A DNA stretch of 64,000 nucleotides. Origin: Alphaproteobacteria bacterium. GTDB taxonomy: Bacteria; Pseudomonadota; Alphaproteobacteria; CALKHQ01. Position numbers and translations under genes: made by a program. Where the stretch lies: positions 1-64,000 of the forward strand of contig JAWKYB010000007.1 in NCBI GenBank assembly GCA_041396705.1, written 5' to 3'. This document shows, piece by piece, positions 26,475 through 38,345 of this stretch (positions within the stretch are counted from its first letter, which is position 1; each line of letters starts with the position of its first letter). The notes beneath the pieces were generated by a model. It was not told the origin of the DNA. It ran no database searches and was given only the letters and a program-made list of their open reading frames with translations.

Positions 26475-28346
26475 CTAGGCATGGCGCCGAGAATCTTGCC
26501 GGACATGGCGCAGCAGCGCGACCAGCGCCGCCGGGGTGACGCCTGGGATCCGCGCCGCCGCGCCCAAATTGGCCGGCCGCGCCGCCGCCAGCTTCTCGCG
26601 CACCTCGTTCGACAGGCTGCCGACCCGGCCGTAGTCGAGGTCGTCGGGCAGCCGCAGCGCGACGTCGCGGCGATAGGCCTCGACGTCGGCCTCCTGCCGG
26701 CGGATGTAGCCGGCATAGAGCGCGTCGATCGCGACCTGGTCGAGCACGCCGGCGTCCAGCGCCGCCAGGTCCGGCCAGGCGGCCAGCACGCCGTCGCGGC
26801 CGACCTGCGGATGCGCCAGCAGGTCGAAGGCGCTGCGCGCCAGCCCGTCCTGGTTGACCGGCAGGCCGCGGGCGGCCAGCGCGGTCGGGCTGGCGACGCA
26901 CGCCGCCAGTTCGGCCCGCGCCGCCTCCAGCGCCGCCGCCTTGGCGGCGAAGGCCGCCGCGCGCGCCGGGCCGACGCAGCCGGCCGCCAGCCCGCGCGGC
27001 GTCAGCCGCTGGTCGGCGTTGTCGGCGCGCAGCCGCAGCCGGAACTCGGCCCGCGATGTGAACATGCGATAGGGCTCGGTGACGCCGCGGGTGACCAGGT
27101 CGTCGATCATCACGCCGATGTAGGCGTCGGCGCGGTCGAGCACGAAGGGCGCGCCGCCGCCGGCCGCCAGCGCGGCGTTCAGCCCGGCGACCAGGCCCTG
27201 TGCCGCCGCCTCCTCGTAGCCGGTGGTGCCGTTGATCTGGCCGGCGAGGTAGAGCCCGGGCACGGCGCGCAGCTCCAGCGTCGGGCGCAGGGCGCGCGGG
27301 TCGACATAGTCGTATTCGATGGCATAGCCGGGGCGCAGCATCGCCGCCCGCTCCAGCCCCGGAATGGTCTGCAGCAACCCGGCCTGCACGTCGACCGGCA
27401 GCGAGGTCGAGATGCCGTTGGGATAGACGGTGTGGTCGTCGAGCCCCTCCGGCTCGAGGAAGATCTGGTGGCGGTCCCGGTCGGCGAAGCGCACCACCTT
27501 GTCCTCGATCGACGGACAGTAGCGCGGCCCGGTCGACGCGATCTGGCCGCTGTACAGCGGCGCCCGGTCCAGGTTGGCGCGGATCAGGGCGTGGCCGGCC
27601 GGCGTGGTCGCGGTGATCCCGCACTGGATCTGCGGCGTCTCGATGCGCGCGGTCAGGGTCGAGAACGGCACCGGCGGGTCGTCGCCCGGCTGCATCGCCA
27701 GCGCCGCCCAGTCGACCGTGCGGCCGTCGAGCCGCGGCGGCGTGCCGGTCTTCAGCCGGCCCAGCGGCAGGGCGAGCCGCGCCAGCGTCGCCGCCAGGCC
27801 CAGCGACGGCGCCTCGCCGAAGCGGCCGGCCGGCGTCTGTTCGGTGCCGACATGGATCACGCCGCGCAGGAAGGTGCCGGTGGTCAGCACCACCCGCGGC
27901 GCCGTCAGCGTGCGGCCGTCGGCGGCGACCACGCCGGCGACCGCGCCGCCGGCGTCCAGCGCCAGGTCCTCGACCGCGGCGGCGACCAGGGTCAGCCCGT
28001 CCTGGGCGTCGAGCAGCGCGCGCATGGCGGCGCGATAGCGGGCGCGGTCCGCCTGGGCGCGCGGCCCGCGCACCGCCGGGCCCTTGCTGGCGTTGAGCAT
28101 GCGGAACTGGATGCCGGCGCGGTCGATCGCGCGTGCCATCAGCCCGTCGAGCGCGTCGATTTCGCGGACCAGGTGACCCTTGCCGAGGCCGCCGATCGCC
28201 GGGTTGCACGACATCTCGCCGAGGCCGTCGAGCCGGTGGGTGACCAGCGCCGTGCGCGCGCCGACCCGCGCCGCCGCCGCCGCCGCCTCGCAGCCGGCAT
28301 GGCCGCCGCCGATCACGATCACGTCGAAGCCGCCGCCCGGTTTCAT
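26475..28346 (-). CDS. mnmG: tRNA uridine 5-carboxymethylaminomethyl modification enzyme MnmG (GidA)
   Basis: 623 residues. The FAD Rossmann motif VIGGGHAGCEAAAAAAR is at the N-terminus (about 11-27), then CNPAIGGLGKGHLV, PRYCPSIEDKVVRF (with the catalytic Cys) and GTTGYEEAAAQG; the C-terminal helical domain contacts MnmE and tRNA. With MnmE it modifies the wobble uridine of several tRNAs. ATG 28346 gives the normal N-terminus. It is first in mnmG-rsmG-parA-parB; a parS site lies 65 bases upstream. The gene is intact, unlike mnmE next door. Confidence 0.97.
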   Translation of the reverse strand: MKPGGGFDVIVIGGGHAGCEAAAAAARVGARTALVTHRLDGLGEMSCNPAIGGLGKGHLVREIDALDGLMARAIDRAGIQFRMLNASKGPAVRGPRAQADRARYRAAMRALLDAQDGLTLVAAAVEDLALDAGGAVAGVVAADGRTLTAPRVVLTTGTFLRGVIHVGTEQTPAGRFGEAPSLGLAATLARLALPLGRLKTGTPPRLDGRTVDWAALAMQPGDDPPVPFSTLTARIETPQIQCGITATTPAGHALIRANLDRAPLYSGQIASTGPRYCPSIEDKVVRFADRDRHQIFLEPEGLDDHTVYPNGISTSLPVDVQAGLLQTIPGLERAAMLRPGYAIEYDYVDPRALRPTLELRAVPGLYLAGQINGTTGYEEAAAQGLVAGLNAALAAGGGAPFVLDRADAYIGVMIDDLVTRGVTEPYRMFTSRAEFRLRLRADNADQRLTPRGLAAGCVGPARAAAFAAKAAALEAARAELAACVASPTALAARGLPVNQDGLARSAFDLLAHPQVGRDGVLAAWPDLAALDAGVLDQVAIDALYAGYIRRQEADVEAYRRDVALRLPDDLDYGRVGSLSNEVREKLAAARPANLGAAARIPGVTPAALVALLRHVRQDSRRHA

Positions 28347-28410
28347 GGCGCGGACCCTAGTCGTCGCCGCCGGCGCAAGGCAACGGGATTCCGCGGCGCG
28401 CCGGCGCCAG

Positions 28411-28426
28411 TGTTTCACGTGAAACA
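28411..28426. promoter_or_regulatory. parS centromere site 2 (upstream of mnmG)
   Basis: A second perfect TGTTTCACGTGAAACA, between mnmG and mnmE, 2.0 kb from site 1. The flanks of both sites also agree (GTTTCACGTGAAACATTC). Confidence 0.97.
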
Positions 28427-28452
28427 TTCCGCCCCCGCGCCGTGCGCGGCAT

Positions 28453-28492
28453 CCCTGGATCGCCGCGGCGCCTGCGGCGCCACGCAATGACG
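28453..28492. repeat. family-C dispersed palindrome
   Basis: Reverse-oriented family-C element (CTGGATCGCCGCGGCGCCTG...ACGCAATGACG) in the mnmG-mnmE gap; compare 23917, 63703 and 63743. Confidence 0.8.
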
Positions 28493-28552
28493 GGGTGGGG
28501 GAGGCGGGCGGGCGCGTGGGCCGGTCGGCGCCCACGCTGGCCGGCCGGCGGG

Positions 28553-29967
28553 CTATTTGCCGATGCAGAAGTCCGCGAAGATCACGTCGAGCAGGTCCTC
28601 CACGTCGACGGCGCCGGTCAGCCGGCCGATGGCGGCGACGGCGAGGCGCACGTCCTCGGCCATCAGGTCGACGGTCGGCGCGGCACGCGCCCGCGCCAGC
28701 GCATCGGCGGCGCGGCCGAGCTCGGCGCGGTGGCGGCTGCGGGTGACGACGCCGGCATCGCCGACCGTGCCGGCCAGCGCGGCGACGCGGGCGCCGAGAT
28801 CGGCGACCCAGGCGTCGATGCCGGCGCCGGTCAGCGCCGAGACGGCCAGCACCGGCATCCCGCCCAGCGTCGCCGGCAGCGGGCCGCCGCCCGCGTCTGA
28901 AGCCGGGTCGCCAGCCAGGTCGGCCGCGAGCCCGGGGACGAGGTCGGCCTTGTTGGCCAGCACCAGCGCGGTCGGGCCGTCGCCGAGCCCCGCCGCGGCG
29001 GCCGCGTCCGCCGCGCCGGCCAGGTCGCGGGCGTCGGCGACCACGATCGAGATGTCGGCGGTGCGGCGGCGGGCCTCGGCGCGGGCGACGCCGGCCGCCT
29101 CCACCGTCGCCGGCGGCGCAGGCCGGCGGTGTCGGCCACCACCACCGGGACGCCGCCGAGGTCGAGCGTCACCTCGACCACGTCGCGGGTGGTGCCGGCG
29201 ATGTCGGAGACGATGGCGACGTCGCGCCGGGCCAGCCGGTTGAGCAGGCTGGACTTGCCGACATTGGGCGGGCCGACCAGCGCGACATGGACGCCGGCGC
29301 GGGCGAGCTCGCCGCGGCGGCCGTCGGCCAGCGCCGCCGCGATCTCGGCGCGCACGCCGTCCAGCGCCGCGCCGACCGCGGCCTCCAGCCCGTCCGGCAG
29401 CGCCTCGTCGGCGAAGTCGATCGCCGCCTCGAGATGGGCCTGGGCGCGGAGCAGGGCGGCGCGCCAGCCGGCGGCCAGCCGGGCCAGCCCGCCCTCGGCC
29501 TGGCGCAGCGCGGCGCGGCGCTGGGCCTCGGTGCGGGCGGCGATCAGGTCGGCCAGCCCCTCGACCGCGGTCAGGTCGAGCCGGCCGTTGTCGAAGGCGC
29601 GGCGGGTGAACTCGCCGGGCCGGGCCAGCCGGGCGCGGCCGGCGTGGGTGACCGCGTCGAGCAGCGCCGCCACCACCGCCGGGCCGCCATGCACGTGCAG
29701 CTCGGCCACGTCCTCGCCGGTGAAGCTGGCCGGCGCCGGGAACCACAGCGCCAGCCCGCGGTCGATCGGCCCGCCGTCGGGCGCCGCCAGCGCACGCAGG
29801 CTCGCCACCCGCGGCGGCGGCGGCGGCGCGCCGGCCAGCGCCCGCAGCACCGCGCCGGCCGCCGGCCCGGAGACGCGGACCACCGCCACCCCGGCCGGCA
29901 GCGCGCCGCTGGACAGCGCGACGATGGTGTCGCGGTCGGGGGTCTGGGTGGTGTCGCTGTCTGGCAT
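28553..29967 (-). CDS. mnmE: tRNA modification GTPase MnmE (frameshifted as sequenced)
   Basis: About 471 residues after correction. The N-terminal formyl-tetrahydrofolate domain (TIVALSSGALPAGVAVVRVSG), helical domain and G domain (GPPNVGKSSLLN Walker A; DIAGTTRDVVE; DTAGLR) are in one frame from ATG 29967. Just after DTAGLR, near 29110-29120, one base is missing. The rest (PATVEAAGVARAEARR, NKADLV, and the C-terminal CIGK with its essential Cys) continues in the next frame to TAG at 28553. The partner MnmG is intact. Because this GTPase is near-universal in bacteria, I infer a sequence error; a real frameshift would remove G4 and the CIGK motif. Confidence 0.92.
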
Positions 29968-30039
29968 CGCGGCGGCCGGGGCCTCGTGCGGAAACGGCAC
30001 CGGCGAGAATCGCACAGTTCGCGCCGCCGCGGAACGCCG

Positions 30040-30140
30040 CGCGGGGAGGGGGCAGGGCAGGCGCTCTCTCGCCCGACGCCGGCGCGGCGACGCCGCCGCG
30101 CCACCCGCCCTCCCGGCCTCCCCGTGACCGGGGAGGGGCG
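30040..30140. repeat. family-D palindrome remnants between mnmE and the DUF6489 gene
   Basis: GGGGAGGGGGCAGGG at about 30043-30057 and CCTCCCGGCCTCCCCGTGACC... near 30110-30137, halves of the family-D element separated by about 50 bases. No gene is seen in this 210-base gap. Confidence 0.6.
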
Positions 30141-30177
30141 CCGCGGCTCGGCCCGCGTCGTCGCGGACCCGCCCGGC

Positions 30178-30460
30178 TCAGCCTTCGGGCGTGTCGTCCT
30201 TGCCCGGCGCGGCGCCGGGGCCGCGGCCGGCCTGGGCGAAGAAGGCGCGCTGCAGCGCCTGGAAGCCCTCGGTCATCGCCTTGCCGGCGTTGGAGCTGAA
30301 CCAGATGGAACAGCTCCTGCGGGTCGGCGCTGCCGATGGCGTCGCCGATGCGGGCCTTCATCGCCTCGGCCGCCGCCTCCTGCACCGCGCGCACGTCGGG
30401 CAGGCCGAAGAAGGCGCGCGCCTCCTCCGGCGAGCAGTCGATCTCGATCTTGATCTTCAT
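30178..30460 (-). CDS. DUF6489-family small protein (frameshifted as sequenced)
   Basis: From ATG 30460: MKIKIEIDCSPEEARAFFGL and VQEAAAEAMKARIGDAI, then the frame is lost near 30310 at FHL. In the adjacent frame the family ending FSSNAGKAMTEGFQALQRAFF...GKDDTPEG continues to TGA at 30178. About 94 residues if two bases (the missing part of a Trp codon) are restored. DUF6489 proteins are short, acidic-helical alphaproteobacterial proteins of unknown role, here the next gene upstream of mnmE on the same strand. I am sure of the two halves belonging together; the function is unknown. Confidence 0.78.
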
Positions 30461-30635
30461 CGCGGGCTCCGTTGCCGGTCGCGGGACGCCGACCATACAC
30501 GGCCGCGCGCGCGTATCCGAATCCGCTTGCGCGCCGCCCGGCGGCGGCGGAGGCTGCGCGGCCCCGATCGGCACACCGGCCGCGCGACCGGCCCGCAACG
30601 CGCGATTCCGTTCGGTCCTCAGGAGTTCCGCCACA

Positions 30636-31989
30636 ATGTCCAGGCTGCTGCCGGCGCTGCTCGCCTGCGCCCTCGTGCTCAGCCCCGGCCGCGGCCGGGC
30701 GGTGTTCTTCGACAGCGACAGCGAATGGCCGGCCAACGCCGGCGGCTGGACCGTGGTCAAGGTCTGCATCGTCGACGGCAGCGAGGCCGGCAGCGGCAGC
30801 CTGGCCCAGGCGATCACCTTCCTGCGCCGCGCGCTGGCCGCCACCTGGGAGGCCGGCACCCGGCTGCGCTTCACCGGCTGGCTGCCGTGCCGCGCGGTGC
30901 CCGCCGGCCAGGCCGGCGACTATGCCGGCCTCTATCTGATCAGCGACAACACCCGGGTGCCGCATTCGCCGCTGCCGTGGGGGCCGGCCAGCCGCGGCCG
31001 CCATTCCACCGCCAGCTTCTCGATCCTGCTCAACACCTGGGGCCGCAAGATGAACCCGTGTTCGGCCGGCGAGGCGCGCTGCATCGCCGAATACGGGCCG
31101 CACGAGTTCGGCCACATGCTCGGCTACTATCACGAGAGCCAGCGGCCGGACCGGCCGGCCGCCTGCCAAGGCTCCGACATCGCCATCGACCACCTGCTGA
31201 ACCTCGGCGACCCGTGGAGCCCGGGGCCCGGCGGCGCCGTCGCGATCGGGCCCTACGACCGCAGTTCGCTGATGAGCTACGACACCGACTGCACCGACTT
31301 CGACCCCGACACGGTGCGGTTCGGCTCCGCCGGGCTGTCGCCGTTCGACGCGCTCGGCGCGCTGACGATCTATCCGGCGCCGGCGACCGGGGCGCAGGAC
31401 GTCGGCGTGCTGGCCGCCGGGGTCGACTGCGGCGCCGGCGAGCCGATCACCGTCTACATGGATGCCGAGGACGACAGGCCGCGCACCGCCGCCACCGGCT
31501 GGACCGGCGCCAGCCGGGCCGACCGCAACGCCTGGCTGGAGTTCTGCCGCGTCGACGGCGCCCGCCTGGGCCCGGCGACCACGCCCTATTCGGTGCTGCA
31601 GCTCGGGCCACGCTGCCCGGCCGGCGCGCGCGCGCTGACCGTGGTGCTCGACAACGAGGACGACCACAACGAGAACTACGTCTCCGGCCTGCTCAGCCCC
31701 GGCGGCCAGGACCGCAACACCACGCTCAGGCTCTGCCACTTCGCCGCCGCGGCCGGCGGCGCCGCCACCCTGCCCGACCTCGGCTTCGGCTACGGCGTGT
31801 TCGCGCTGGCGGCGATGCCCGGCTTCGGCACCGGCCAGACCGGCACGCTGGTGGTCCACGACGGGGCCGACGACAACGCCGACAGCATGACCGTCACTGG
31901 CGGCGGCTCGGTGCTCGGACCCGACCATCGGCGTGCTGCAGCTGCCCGGATCGGGCGTGACCCGGTTCTCGTTCGCGCGGGTGCGGTAG
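30636..31989 (+). CDS. secreted metzincin-type zinc metalloprotease (frameshifted near its end)
   Basis: About 450 residues. Signal peptide MSRLLPALLACALVLSPGRG, then a catalytic domain (about 35-245) with the metzincin zinc site HEFGHMLGYYH (His156, His160, His166) and a Met-turn SLMSYDTD. A beta-rich C-terminal half follows (about 250-430) with two related segments (WLEFCRVDGARLGPATTPYSVLQLG; TLRLCHFAAAAGG). Near 31920 the frame shifts; the corrected end is TIGVLQLPGSGVTRFSFARVR with TAG at 31987. AGGAG precedes the ATG at 30636. Matrixin and astacin families share this site; which applies is unclear. It is encoded against the replication-aligned core genes. Confidence 0.8.
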
Positions 31990-32019
31990 GGGGTGACCCG
32001 GGCGGCGCCGGCCGCGCGC

Positions 32020-32499
32020 TCAATAGATCCGCAGGCGGAACTGCAGGAACTGGGCGCAGACGAAGCTCGGCACCGGCGCGCTGGTGCGCACCAGATACAG
32101 GCTGCGCTTGCAGTCGTCGCTGTTGCACTGCATCGAGCCGTTGTACTCCAGCGTCCAGCTGCCGTTGCCGCCGGCCGGCGTGCGCGAGACCGCGGTGACC
32201 CCGTCGATCACCCGGACCACGTCGAGGGCGGCCGGCCGCGGGCCGTCGCCGACCACGGTGATGCCGCGCACGTCGCAGTCCGGCGGGGTGCGCACGTCGC
32301 GGGTGGTCTGCCACTCGCACACCCGCGTGGTCACCCGCGGGTCGTCCGGCGGCAGGCCGATCGGCCCGGCGAACTCGAACATCCGGTAGAGCGGCGTCGC
32401 CCCGCCCAGATCCTCGCTGCAGGCCCGCGCCGCCGACGCCCCGGCCAGCAGCGGGGCGACCAGCGCGGCAACGGCGGCGGCGATCCGGAACGCGCCCAT
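32020..32499 (-). CDS. secreted hypothetical protein
   Basis: 159 residues with a signal peptide (RIAAAVAALVAPLLAGASAARA) and at least six cysteines in the mature part (ACSEDLG, RVCEW, PDCDV, MQCNSDDCK, FVCAQF), suggesting disulfide bonds in the periplasm or outside. I recognise no family. It converges with the metalloprotease gene 30 bases away; both are exported, so an inhibitor or substrate relationship is conceivable but unsupported. Confidence 0.65.
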   Translation of the reverse strand: MGAFRIAAAVAALVAPLLAGASAARACSEDLGGATPLYRMFEFAGPIGLPPDDPRVTTRVCEWQTTRDVRTPPDCDVRGITVVGDGPRPAALDVVRVIDGVTAVSRTPAGGNGSWTLEYNGSMQCNSDDCKRSLYLVRTSAPVPSFVCAQFLQFRLRIY

Positions 32500-34234
32500 G
32501 GCACGCCTCCCTGGCTGTTGCGGTGCATATGCCGGCACCCCCGCGTGCTGCGCGGCATCGGCAGGGGTATTGTTGCGGGGATCGGGCGGGGTGCAACCCG
32601 GCGCGCGGCGCACGACAGCAGACGGACCGCGCGATGGAACCGGATGGAGCCTGCCTGTGCGGCGGCGTGACCTGACGGTCGCGGATGCGTTCGACTACGC
32701 CATGCACTGCCACTGTTCGAGACGTTTTCGGGATGAGAGCTCGGGGCACGAGGCAGGTGCGTGCCGTCTGTACCTATTCAGTGCAGTGGCACCGTAACCC
32801 CTAACCCCGTTTGCGCGCCGATGACGACCGCCGGCACCGACGCGGGTCTATTCCAGCGGCGCATCCTGAGCAGCACAAACGCTACCTCGGCATCCTCACC
32901 CGCATAAGGCAGCATCTCGGGTGCGAATTTGATCATGGATACTCAACCCTAACGTGAACTGACGAAGGAAACCCTAGCTATGCCTCGCGCTCAGTACTTC
33001 GTGGTGCTCCACGAGGGCCAATGGACGATATGCATAAGGGGAAGCACTATGGACCTTATGCAACTCAACGGGCCGCGATCCGCGCCGCTGTCGAAGCGGC
33101 TCGGATCAGGCCGGAAGAGCATTGAAGACAAGTTCTTGTACAAGGGATGACAACCAGTTCCGCGCAGTGGACGTTCGGGCACGATGCCTAGCAGCCCGGC
33201 TGACCGCGCTTCTGGTTTTCCGATCTTGGGCAGCGAAGGCCGCGCTTGCGGCCTCGCCCTGCTTGTGTACTGTGTGGCCGTCGGCATGCGCAAAACTGTC
33301 TACCACCCGTTCAAACTGCCGCTCGATCCTTGGGTTTTTAGCCATAATGACGAACCTAGTCCGTTTCTCACTCCGGATCACTACGAAGCCATCGGCCGTG
33401 GTGTTCGGCTCGTTCATCGACGGCGCGATGACGCAACTCGTCGCACATCGAGCATCTCGTTCGTTGACAGCGATCCTCGTGCCCTCGGCAATTCTCGTCA
33501 AAGGTGGATATCCTCAAGGCGCTCGACACCCATTTCGAAGGTCTGAACTTGGGTTCCGGTCGATCGATCAACGAGCCAAACGCTCCACGGCGACCGTAGA
33601 ACTTGGTTCACGCGATCGGGAGTCAGGATGACGTGGCGTTCCGCTGTCGATTCGCTACTCAGCCGTGGCAAGCTCATTCAGTCTCGGAATCTCCCAACGA
33701 CGAAATTCTTGCATACGCGTGAAGGTTTCGCTCGCGGCGAGGCGCTGTCAGTTCGTAGGGCACCGCACAGGATCAGAACCGCTCAGTCAGACCTGATCCG
33801 AATAATCCTCTGTTTTCCAGCCGGCCTGTCCGTGCGATCTGGCATCGCCGCTCCGAACCGTAGACCAATGCCCCAATTTTGCGCCTAGTCCGTTTTCACC
33901 CAGAGCACTCCGGACAGGTGGCTTCAGGATGACGGAACACATGGAGTCGGAACAGAGATCTCCAGGTCAGGTTTAGGATAAAATGCGTTTATCTGGACAA
34001 GGAACAACCGGAATTTACCGATTTCCTTGGAGGTGCCGGCATCGTGTTTGTCTTTTCTTGACGGCATCTGTGCCTACAGCGTCCGCGATACACAGCTACG
34101 CTCCAGGCACACTGGGCGATACCTTTGCTCGTGGCCACTCGCATTTGCCTCCCGCCGCCAAACCGCCTAGTTCCTGACCGCAGGCGCCGGCGCTCGCACG
34201 CGGCCGCGCCGGAACGCCGGGAGGGGAACTGCGC
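32500..34234. other. gene-poor, lower-GC stretch with decayed coding fragments
   Basis: About 1.7 kb with clearly lower G+C than its surroundings and no complete gene. Apart from the DUF2188 remnant (32980-33191), short frames such as 33106-33345 on the minus strand and 33628-33888 on the plus strand lack ribosome sites and recognisable domains. I see no inverted-repeat ends or integrase. It looks like the residue of an acquired segment. Confidence 0.7.
32980..33191 (+). pseudogene. decayed DUF2188-family gene
   Basis: ATG at 32980 opens MPRAQYFVVLHEGQWTI. After a frame change near 33017 the family core KGKHYGPYATQRAAIRAAVEAAR reads on; after another, QVLVQG; then DNQFR and finally WTFGHDA with TAG at 33189-33191 in yet other frames. 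The order of segments matches one small DUF2188 protein of about 70 residues broken by at least three indels and a stop. In this low-GC stretch real decay is more likely than sequencing error. Confidence 0.7.
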
Positions 34235-36346
<2,112 letters not shown>

Positions 36347-36434
36347 GGCGCCCGCTTCGGCCGCCGCGGGCGCGGCTGTAGGGACGGGCGGCCAATTGAC
36401 CTGTGGCCTGCGCAAGCCCGCGCGTCCGCGCCAC

Positions 36435-36470
36435 GCCCCTCCCCAACCCTCCCCCGTGGCCGGGGGAGGG
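36435..36470. repeat. family-D dispersed palindrome
   Basis: CCCCTCCCCAACCCTCCCCC... / ...GCCGGGGGAGGG between the DUF255 gene and ogt; compare 3333-3372. Confidence 0.7.
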
Positions 36471-36577
36471 GGTGCGTGGTGCGCTTCTGGTGCACGCAGC
36501 GCTTGTGCATCCGTTGCCGCCGGTCCGGCAGCGGTGCGGCGGCGGACTCCGGCCGGGCGGGGGTGTATGGTGGGCGC

Positions 36578-37069
36578 ATGACCGATGCCGACGACATCTG
36601 CGTGCTGGACAGCCCGGTCGGGCGGCTGCGGGCGGAATTCGCCGGCGGCACGCTGCTGCGGCTGGGCTGGACGCGGCAGCCGACGGTTGCGCCGGCCTCG
36701 GCCGCGGCGCGGGCGCTGGCGGCGGAGCTGGCGGCCTATTTCGCCGGCGAGCTGCGCCGCTTCGCCGTGCCGGCCGACCCGCGCGGCACGCCGTTCCAGC
36801 GCGCGTTGTGGGACGCGATGGTGGCGATCCCCTACGGCGAGACCCGCAGCTATGGCGCGGTGGCGGCGGAGCTGGGCGCGTCGGCGCGGGCGGTCGGCAC
36901 CGCCTGCGGCGACAATCCGATCCCGATCGTGGTGCCGTGCCACCGCATCTTGGCGGCCGACGGCATGGGCGGCTACAGCGGCCGCGGCGGGCTCGCCACG
37001 AAGCGCGCGCTGCTGCGGCTGGAGGGCGCGCGCATGCCGGCCGAACAACTCGACCTGCCGCTCGGCTGA
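36578..37069 (+). CDS. ogt: methylated-DNA--protein-cysteine methyltransferase
   Basis: 163 residues. The suicide DNA-repair enzyme that takes alkyl groups from O6-alkylguanine. The active-site motif is NPIPIVVPCHRI (Cys about 124), preceded by the helix-turn-helix GETRSYGAVAAELGASARAVGTACGDNP with the arginine finger and followed by GGYSGRGGLATKRALLRLE. The N-terminal domain is short, as in Ogt rather than Ada. ATG 36578. It lies in the accessory block and may be co-transcribed with the following hydrolase. Confidence 0.95.
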   Translation: MTDADDICVLDSPVGRLRAEFAGGTLLRLGWTRQPTVAPASAAARALAAELAAYFAGELRRFAVPADPRGTPFQRALWDAMVAIPYGETRSYGAVAAELGASARAVGTACGDNPIPIVVPCHRILAADGMGGYSGRGGLATKRALLRLEGARMPAEQLDLPLG

Positions 37070-37124
37070 CCCTATTGTTCGGCTCCATAACCGAACCAAC
37101 CACGCGCAGAGGGGGAAGCCGGCC

Positions 37125-37823
37125 ATGGCCACCATCACCATCGATGCCAGCGACGGCAGCGGATCGTTCAAGGCCTTCGTCGCCCGGCCGGCCGACGGCG
37201 GCGGGCCGGCGGTGATCGCGATCCAGGAGATCTTCGGCATCAACCAGGTGATGCGCGACATCTGCGCCGACCTGGCCGAGCAGGGCTATATCGCCGTCTG
37301 CCCCGACCTGTTCTGGCGGCAGGAGCCGGGCATCGAGCTGACCGACCGCACCGAGGCCGAATGGGGCCGCGCCTTCCAGCTGTACCAGGGCTTCGACGAG
37401 GCCAAGGGCGTGGACGACCTGAAGGCGACCATCGCGGCGGCGCGGGCGCTGCAGGGCGCCAGCGGCGCGGTCGGCACCGTCGGCTACTGCCTGGGCGGCA
37501 AGCTGGCCTATCTGTGCGCCACCCGCACCGACGCCGACTGCAACGTCGGCTATTACGGCGTCGGCATCGAGGCGGCGCTGGGCGAGGCCGGGCACATCCA
37601 CCGCCCGCTGATGCTGCACATCGCCGAGAAGGACCAGTTCTGCCCGCCCGAGGCGCAGGCCCAGATCAAGGAGGCGCTGGCCAAGGTCAAGCACGTCTCG
37701 ATCCACAGCTATGCCGGCATGGACCACGCCTTCGCCCGCCCCGGCGGCGCCCACTACGACGAGGACGCGGCCGAGACCGCCAACCGCCGCACCCGCGAGT
37801 TCTTCGCCAAGCACCTGTCCTGA
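37125..37823 (+). CDS. dienelactone hydrolase family protein
   Basis: 232 residues, alpha/beta hydrolase of the dienelactone hydrolase family. The nucleophile is Cys about 123 in VGYCLGGK, the acid is Asp in IAEKDQFC (about 172) and the His is in YAGMDHAFARP (about 204), the DLH triad in its normal order. AIQEIFGINQVMRDICADLA is the typical N-terminal strand-helix. DLHs open lactone rings in chloro-aromatic breakdown, but no other such gene is nearby, so the substrate is open. It follows ogt after 55 bases. Confidence 0.92.
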   Translation: MATITIDASDGSGSFKAFVARPADGGGPAVIAIQEIFGINQVMRDICADLAEQGYIAVCPDLFWRQEPGIELTDRTEAEWGRAFQLYQGFDEAKGVDDLKATIAAARALQGASGAVGTVGYCLGGKLAYLCATRTDADCNVGYYGVGIEAALGEAGHIHRPLMLHIAEKDQFCPPEAQAQIKEALAKVKHVSIHSYAGMDHAFARPGGAHYDEDAAETANRRTREFFAKHLS

Positions 37824-37859
37824 GCCAGCGCGTGGCGGGGGTGCGTGGCAGAGGCGGGG

Positions 37860-38290
37860 TGCGTCCTTCGAGACGGCGCGCGGCGCGCGCCTCCTCAGGA
37901 TGAGGGGCGCGGTGCGTGGCGGGGCATTCGGCAAGGCGGCTTGGCGGGGGCGGGGTGCGTCCTTCGAGACGGCGCGGGCGCGCCTCCTCAGGATAGGGGC
38001 GGTGCATGGCGGGGCATTCGGCAAGGCGGTGGCGGGGCGGGTGCGTCCTTCGAGACGCGCCGTGCGCGCCTCCTCAGGATGAGGGGCGGGTGCGTGGCGG
38101 GGGCGCGTGCCGGGTGTGGACGGACGTGTGCCGACCGGCGCCGGCGGCGGATGGCGGCCTCCTGCTTCGCCTCATCCTGAGGAGCCGCCCGCAGGGCGGC
38201 GTCTCGAAGGACGCACCGGCACCGAACGCCCGCCACAGCGCGCGGCCTGTGCAGAGGAGCCGCCCATGGGGCAGCGTCCCGAAGGACGCG
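37860..38290. repeat. cluster of five or six family-B dispersed palindromes
   Basis: The 522-base gap between the hydrolase and the quinone oxidoreductase is filled by family-B elements: plus-oriented at 37860-37906, 37956-37998 and 38042-38084, minus-oriented at 38170-38215, and a diverged minus copy at 38252-38290. The spacers also repeat (GGGGCATTCGGCAAGGCGG twice), so the first three grew by tandem duplication of about 90 bases. Each copy is an imperfect palindrome bounded by TGCGTCCTTCGAGACG and CTCCTCAGGATGAGG. Confidence 0.9.
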
Positions 38291-38345
38291 CCGCCTGCGG
38301 GCCGGCCGCACGATTTCGCATAACCTGAAACCCGGAGAACAGATC

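Noticed and set aside
33122..33631. Small overlapping frames on both strands in the low-GC stretch as new genes
   Set aside because: No ribosome sites, no domain, unlike codon use in all frames; better explained as decayed DNA.
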